A stretch of DNA of 64,000 nucleotides from Effrenium voratum (Eukaryota > Sar > Dinophyceae > Suessiales > Symbiodiniaceae), in NCBI GenBank assembly GCA_963377175.1, contig CAUJNA010001857.1, forward strand, positions 904,295-968,294, given 5' to 3'. Position 1 is the first letter of the stretch. Each line of letters starts with the position of its first letter. This document shows, one piece after another, positions 58,648 through 64,000 of this stretch. The position numbers and the translations under genes were made by a program. The notes below the pieces were generated by a model. The model worked only from the letters and a program-made list of their open reading frames with translations, was not told the origin of the DNA and did no database searches.

Positions 58648-61600
58648 TGTATGTAATGTATGTAATGTATGTAATGTATGTAATGTATGTAATGTATGTA
58701 ATGTATGTATGTAATGTATGTATGTATGTATGTAATGTATGTATGTATGTATGTATGTATGTATGTATGTATGTATGGAAGCAATGGTATGTATGTATGT
58801 ATGCATGCATGCATGCATGTATGCATACATGCATGTGTGCATGTATGCATGTATGTTATGTTATGTTATGTTGTGTTGTGTTGTGTTATGTAATGTATTG
58901 TAATGTCATGTTATGCATGCATGCATGTATGTATGTATGTATGTATGTATGTAATGTATGTATGTACGCAATGTAAGATAGTGTAGTGTAATGTAATGTA
59001 ATGTAACGTAACGTAATGTGATGTAATTGTCCATTCGTATATATATATATATATGTGCAAGTACAGAACAATCAAGCATGCGTGCACGTGTATGATTTGT
59101 GTATAGATATATATGTCTATGTATGGTCCCGTGACCAGTGACTACGTTCCCCCCCCCACCCCCCCATGGTAAGAGGGGGAGCTGGGGTGAGGGGGAGGAG
59201 TCCGTTCAAAAAATCGTTGCAATATCGGCAAATAAACCCCAGACTTTTTCCAGATCCTCGTTTGCTGGCAGGGCCGTCATTTTGGAGCCGCTATTCGGCG
59301 AGCTGTTTTTCATGGCCCTGTCGTGGTTTCGGGCCGCGAGCCTTCAAGAACTCGGTTTTTTTTTTGCAGTTCTCAAGTTGCCTAATCGACCCTCTACGGA
59401 GTTTCGTGTGGTCCTCTCGCCGTGGCGCAGTGCTCATGCTCTTGAAGCTGGAAACCCGAAACCGTTGACGAGCCAATGGGATTTGCTCTCAAATACTTCC
59501 GCGCTCCCGCGCAACTCTGCCTTCTCAGCTCTGCTTCTTCCTCTTAAAACTCCTACCGAAAAACTCTTCTGCCGGCCGGACCTTTGTTCCTAGTCACCCA
59601 CCATAATTCGACAGGGGAGGGTCGGGGACAGAAGTCAATAACCCGCTGGGTTCCCCGGAAATGTACCCGAATGCTTGCAACAGAAATCACCCACCACGAT
59701 TCCATAGGGGGGGGGGGAAGGGGGGGGCCCGGAGACATGGTTTTTACCACAACCTTTGAACCCCTCCCCCCTCCCGGAAAGGGGGATCCGGGGACCATGG
59801 ACACTGGACACCATATATATATATATATATATATATCTATGTATATAGTATAATATACACATATATATATACACTTTACAGATGTATTCCACGGTGACAA
59901 TTTGTTCAGGCCCACCAGTTGGAAGCTCTTTATTCGGTGGGGAGCCCCATTTTTCACAGCATTGCTCGGGATAGATGGCGACAACAATTGGCCACCAAAA
60001 GAAAGCTTGATGATTGTCCACAAAGTTTCGATTGAATGACAATGCCCCACGACGGAATGCAACGCGTTGTCACTGAGTGCCGTGTACTTGGTTGTTTGGA
60101 TTCCTTCAGCTTTGCTGCTTTCGTCAAAGGGGCTTGTTCAGGTGCTGCAACGTGTTGTATGAATTTGCTTTTTGTTCTTCTAAGCTTCATTGTGGCTGTG
60201 AGCTCTGGTTGCTGCTTGGGTGCCCCTACATATCAAAAGCTTCAGAAAGGGCTTCCAATCTTCAGAGTGAGACTTAGACTCCCTTCCGAAGCTTTCCAAA
60301 AAGAGACATCCAAAGTGGAGCTGAACCCATCCAAGCGCATGGATCAGGTGCCTGGACTTCAACTGGAGCTAGCTCCTCAGGATGTTTTGCGGCAGTTTCG
60401 AGGAGCATTTCCTGCACTTTTGGGGAGACTGGGGTAGAACCGAGCGAAGGTTCCTTCACTTCAGGTTGGTGAAGTATAGAGATGGGATTCTGGGCTTTGC
60501 GATTCCGCCTCGGGATCTTTTAGATAAGCTCAGGAAGCCGAAGGAAACAAGCCGTTGGAAGGGCCTAGTTTTGACACATCCCTTGTGGGCTCCATCCAAA
60601 TTCCCCTGCCACAATTTCAGACTTCCTTAAAGGACTGCTGGACAAAATCCTTATTCCTTGCATGAAGCCGTCATGAAGAAGTGAATGGAGTTGCTCTGGG
60701 TGCTAGCAAACCAATCTGAGCAGGGAAGAATCACAGAATTCAGCACCACTTGTTTGTGATCTTTGATGTTGAATGCGAATGTGAGCTGGGCAAAGTTTCT
60801 TTTGAAAGTACCGCCCACCATCAAGTATTGGGCAACTTGCTGCATCGCAAGCCACTGTGCAAGCGTTCGTGTCTTCTCCACAAGCGTTTGTTGTGTCCGA
60901 TTCGCAGCTTGTGATCGCTTCCAAGTTGTCCTTTCTCTCCAAGTTGCCATTTACTGAGCTGCTCCGAGTGCACTGCTGCACCTTCCTACCGGCTTCACCT
61001 GGGCTTCCAACTCTCCCAATGGGGATAGATCCAGGCCTGGGCTACCAACCTGGAGGGTGCCTGCGCTGACCAGGCAGGCAGTGGTTTGGTTCTAAGCTGG
61101 AAAGGCTCCCAGGTTTCGTCTTTTGGGCCCGTTTGCAGCGAACCATGGTGTTTATTCCGGGTACGCTTTGTTAGGGATCCCCTTGAAACAGTCTTGCTTT
61201 CCGTTCATGGCACACGAAGCGTGTTTGTGCTTGTTTTCATCTCAGCGCCCATCTGGATCCACGCCTTGCTACCTTCCACCCGCCCAGGGCCGCGACTTGG
61301 GCCACCTGGCACGAGGTCCCGGAGGACGAGAAGGTGGGAAAGGGCCTCGAGTGACAGTGGACCCTAGGGTGGATGCACGGAATATGCAGTTTTGACTGAT
61401 CCTTTTGTTGATGAAACTATCTTAGTTTCGTTCATTCGGCCAAAGAGACACGCTTGCAGAGGTCAAGGCACTGAGTGGATGCGTTACTGGATGCGTTACT
61501 TTGATTCGACAGGCCTCTGGGCAATTGCGGCGGTCCATGTTTCCGCCGGCGGCTTACGCAGCCACCGCGATGGTGGCAGGCCGCGCAGTCCTGAATGGTT

Positions 61601-62571
61601 GCAGCTCCACGGTGGGACAGTTCAAAGCAGGAAGAGGGCTTGTGACTTGAGGCGTTGCCAATGTATCCAGCAGACGCTTTTGTGTTGGCTGGCGACACAA
61701 GGGATGTTTCGACAATAGCAATTGGCGAGAGATTCTATCGCGGAAAGTAGACATGCTGTCCCACGTCTGGGCAGATCGTCCTGACGGTCACCGTCATTGT
61801 TTGATGTATGCTTTCCGTCGTTTTTCCTATTCTCCCATTTCACAAGGAGCATTCAACGAAACATTGCGCACCATGAATGTATGTACCTGTATGTGCATAA
61901 ATACATCCATGCCACAATGTACGTGAACACACACCCACACAACATAAGGTTAACAACATGGGAAATTGCAAACGTTGCGCGCTGCCCGCCTCGGCCATGC
62001 TCAAAAGAACTTATAAGAGCAGCGCGGGCTTGAGCAAATGGCTGGGGTGAGCTGTTGTGCGGGCTGCAGCGCAAAGTGACTGCCAGTAACTTGAACTCGA
62101 GCGGAAGGGACTGGCTGTACGATTGGGCTGGGAAGGCTGGGGAACCTAATGAAGTATATGAGTAGATGAAGATGACTGGTAACACCCGTCAACCCGAATA
62201 GATAGATCGATAGACAGATAGATACTCAAATAGATAGAAAAGAAGAAAAACAACGCAACTATGTGTTTTTTTAATACACATATGTATGTATATATGTATA
62301 TATATATATATATGTGTGTGTGCCCTAGACCTGGCTTCGGGCGCCATGAGTCTCTTCAGTCGCAGGCCTCGAACAGCAGCTGCTGCGCTGCGGCAGGCGC
62401 TTGGGAAATTGGTTTGGAGAGGGATCTGTGAGATCGCTAGATGCTTTGACCTTGGGACCTTGAGCTGCAGTGCAGGCTGCTGCCGAGCAATGACGATGGC
62501 GGTTGCTTCTTCCTTGCCCTGGTCCGGCGCAAGGAGGCCTCCAAAATCCATGATGCGCAAAGTCCCAGACT
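47498..62571 (+). CDS. NSUN2: tRNA (cytosine-5-)-methyltransferase, NSUN2/Trm4 type
   Basis: A SAM-dependent RNA m5C methyltransferase. Seventeen exons join in phase: 47498-47548, 50413-50465, 51138-51227, 52316-52415, 52584-52643, 52785-52846, 53011-53071, 53187-53236, 53585-53692, 54404-54477, 55380-55445, 55757-55796, 59272-59354, 60316-60367, 61288-61333, 61513-61572 and 62465-62571. NSUN2 landmarks appear in order: AFYREQKLC; RMRLPLPPCLRL (LPLPxxxR); LLAPWQPEPDTW; AGKIIRQ-ESASMLPAL; SAM motif I, CAAPGSKTLQILDIM (53014-53058); LLVANDSKGGR; RVPASPLLVTRADA; catalytic VPCSGDGTMRK (Cys codon 54426); GIQLEILLQGLKLL; catalytic AYSTCALNPVE (Cys codon 55777); LRRSMFPP; and CRLLPSNDDGGCFFLALVRR. 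Both catalytic cysteines are present. Donors are GT, GC (51228, 53237, 55446, 60368) and one GA (53693). The start codon lies upstream of 47498. The C-terminal third seen in human NSUN2 is not resolved before the window ends. Confidence 0.92.
48072..48272. repeat. Five degenerate tandem copies of a 39-40 base unit
   Basis: The units start GGCGCCGC/GGCAGCAC/GGCGCAGC and carry CGCAAGGTCAGGTGC or CGCCAGATCTGGCAC near the middle. They end AATTTCGTGGCA, AATTTGGTGGCA or TTTGCGTGGCA. Located in the first resolved NSUN2 intron. Confidence 0.8.
48280..49850. repeat. Purine-rich tetranucleotide microsatellite block
   Basis: Successive arrays of GAAT, GGAA, GGGA, GGAAT, GAACT, GAGAT, ATTA, GCAT and GAAA units. 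A nearly pure (GGAA)n run of about 230 bases covers about 49304-49533. All lie within the NSUN2 intron 47549-50412. Long open frames such as FLPSFLPS on the minus strand or EGRKEGRK on the plus strand are repeat translations. Confidence 0.97.
52155..52185. repeat. GA dinucleotide repeat
   Basis: GAGAGAGAG run in the NSUN2 intron before exon 52316. Confidence 0.9.
56797..59020. repeat. 2.2 kb TATG microsatellite with TAATG and TTATG pentamer blocks
   Basis: The region is built almost only from TATG units. The stretch 57734-58543 (about 810 bases) is pure or nearly pure (TATG)n. The flanks mix TATG with TAATG (56880-57110, 57330-57390), TTATG (57170-57275, 58855-58885) and GCATGCATG blocks. 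It fills the NSUN2 intron 55797-59271 and generates three overlapping open frames per strand of up to 527 codons (IHTY or CMYV peptides), none of them real. Confidence 0.98.
59036..59056. repeat. TA dinucleotide run
   Basis: Short pure TA run just 3' of the TATG block. Similar TA runs occur at about 56121-56139, 59812-59836, 62296-62315 and 63641-63669. Confidence 0.9.
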
Positions 62572-63636
62572 TGCCACATGCAGGAGGGCACGGCAGCCTT
62601 CTCCAAAGGGGATCGCGTTCTGGCGACGGCTGTCGGCCAACAAGGCCGCCTTTGGCTGTGAAGCAGGCATCGCTTGCTCCGAGCCTGGCAGGTGTCGTTC
62701 GTGGACCAGGGACCAAGCAGTTCCGAGGGCTTTTACGTGTTCTCTATGACGATGGTTCCCAGTATCATGTCGCGCCACGGGCTTGGTCAGAGGAATCGAC
62801 CCTTCCATGAGACATAGCTTCGGATGCGAGATACAGGCCGAGAGGTTGGGCAGGTTCTGCCATGGCCTTTTTCCTTGGAAGCAGCCGAACATTCCGCTGA
62901 TTTCGGCCGAACAGTGTGCCCGGCTGGAGGCCCAACGAGCTCCTGAAGTTGTCACCCGAAACGGCCGTGGAGCAAGCCAAGCCAGCTTCCCTTCGACCAC
63001 TGCTGCCCGGCGCTTAGGGCTTTAGGGACCTGAGGCCCCAGTTCGATCGCTTGCCATTTGTCCCGGCTTAGACCGTGCCCAGGTGTGCGGTGCCAGATGA
63101 CTGGCACCGCATCGCGGTGCCTCGGCTTGATAGCAGCTTTAGGGGATTTCCGAAAATGTGATTTGGACCTTGTTTTGTAAATGATAAGGAAACCAGACAC
63201 CGGGAGGGTGTGGTTTGAGAAACACCTCATTGCTGTTACAGCTTGTGTGCATGCAGCTGAGGGCTTCTTTGGGGTGGACCTGCTTGCCTCATGTCTCGCA
63301 CAGGCTCCGTGCACAATATTAATTTCATGCCAGACCCGACTTTGGTTTGCAGCTTTGACTCGAGCCAATTCCCGCCCCTTGAGCCTGAAGCGTACGCGCA
63401 AGAGATCTTCAACAGCAACGTTAGACCAGTCTGAGGCATATCGTGAGACCACAAAACCTGCACCCCTGTGCAGGGCTCTGGCGGCGCCATTTGCCTGGCA
63501 TCACCGTCCCTGAAGGCGAGGCCAAGCGGTTCGGGTGCAGCGCCTCTTTCCCTGACTTCGGGTGAATCTGGATGACCCTTCAAAGGTATACATCTGGCAA
63601 GATAGACTGACAGACAGATTGACATGCATTTATTGC

Positions 63637-63674
<38 letters not shown>

Positions 63675-64000
63675 TCTCTGCCAGGAAGGAGAACATCCCT
63701 GATTCGAGGACGAGGATTGGTCTACAAGTGCATGTTAGGGTTTTTTTTGGGTGCAACTCTCGGGTGGTGTGATTCATGGACAATTACATGTGCGAGGCCA
63801 GAGAACGGGTGCACTATCTTGCATGCAATGGATCAGATGTTGATTTACTCTCCTGCAAATTTGCATGGAAACGAAACAGTTCCTCAAAGAAGGTTCGAAC
63901 TGGAGGCACTGGCATGGCTCCCTGAGAGCATGCTGGTGCCTCAGGCGTTTGAACTTCACTGACTGCGGATGTGGCTGCGGCTTTTTTGAGTGCGTAGCTT
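62572..64000 (+). other. 3' region of the NSUN2 gene, exons unresolved
   Basis: Exon-like pieces that may encode the NSUN2 C-terminal part are 62867-62960 (IPLISAEQCARLEAQRAPEV), about 63241-63320 (CVHAAEGFFGVDLLASCLAQ) and 63889-63961 (FELEALAWLPESMLVPQAF, followed by a stop). I could not align them to the family or phase them. GATA repeats lie at about 62200-62235 and a TA run at 63641-63669. Confidence 0.3.

Noticed and set aside
57251..58850. Open frames of about 525 codons on the minus strand and about 400 on the plus strand
   Set aside because: They are translations of the TATG microsatellite (IHTY and CMYV periodic peptides), open in all frames because the repeat has no stop word.
1..64000. 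Search by eye for the dinoflagellate spliced leader (TTTTGGCTCAAG) as a gene-start marker
   Set aside because: No exact copy found. TGGCTCAAAATG near 51851 is only partial and is not at a gene start.
1..64000. CRISPR arrays, bacterial operons, rRNA genes, complete transposons
   Set aside because: None seen. The tandem arrays are eukaryotic microsatellites without unique spacers, and no transposase or reverse transcriptase motif was found.

Overview
This window looks like nuclear DNA from an alveolate with dinoflagellate-type genes, most likely a dinoflagellate. It is intron-dense. Exons are short (about 20-170 bases) and GC-rich, introns are long and full of microsatellites, and every gene I could rebuild lies on the + strand. 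Many introns start with GC, and a few with GA, instead of GT; GC and GA donors are a known feature of dinoflagellate genomes. The organism call is an inference from this architecture. I saw no spliced-leader relic or rRNA that would prove it.

Layout. (1) 474-6232: a complete nine-exon gene for the U3 snoRNP protein IMP3. (2) About 6.5-27.1 kb: many short exon-like pieces with charged, coiled-coil-like sequence. At least one phase-consistent chain (15915-20344) belongs to an unidentified coiled-coil protein. The introns hold a diverged local duplication, a perfect hairpin and simple repeats. (3) 27611-29312: the 3' part of a gene for an enkurin-domain (ciliary/axonemal) protein, ending in TAA. 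(4) 29.3-32.0 kb: spacer with unrecognised open frames. (5) 32000 to about 46539: a kinesin with a Ser/Thr-Pro-Arg and coiled-coil N-terminal region, a complete motor domain (37386-44338) and a downstream coiled coil. (6) 47498-62571: an NSUN2/Trm4-type tRNA cytosine-5 methyltransferase whose 17 exons join in phase across two microsatellite-filled introns. Its C-terminal part is unresolved at the window end.

The genes do not form a pathway. IMP3 acts in 18S rRNA processing and NSUN2 in tRNA modification. The enkurin-domain protein and the kinesin are microtubule or flagellar proteins. Their shared orientation fits the unidirectional gene blocks of dinoflagellates.

Exon borders were set by hand from protein-family similarity, reading phase and AG acceptors. 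Borders marked approximate could move by a few codons. The open frames of hundreds of codons in the window are microsatellite translations, not genes.
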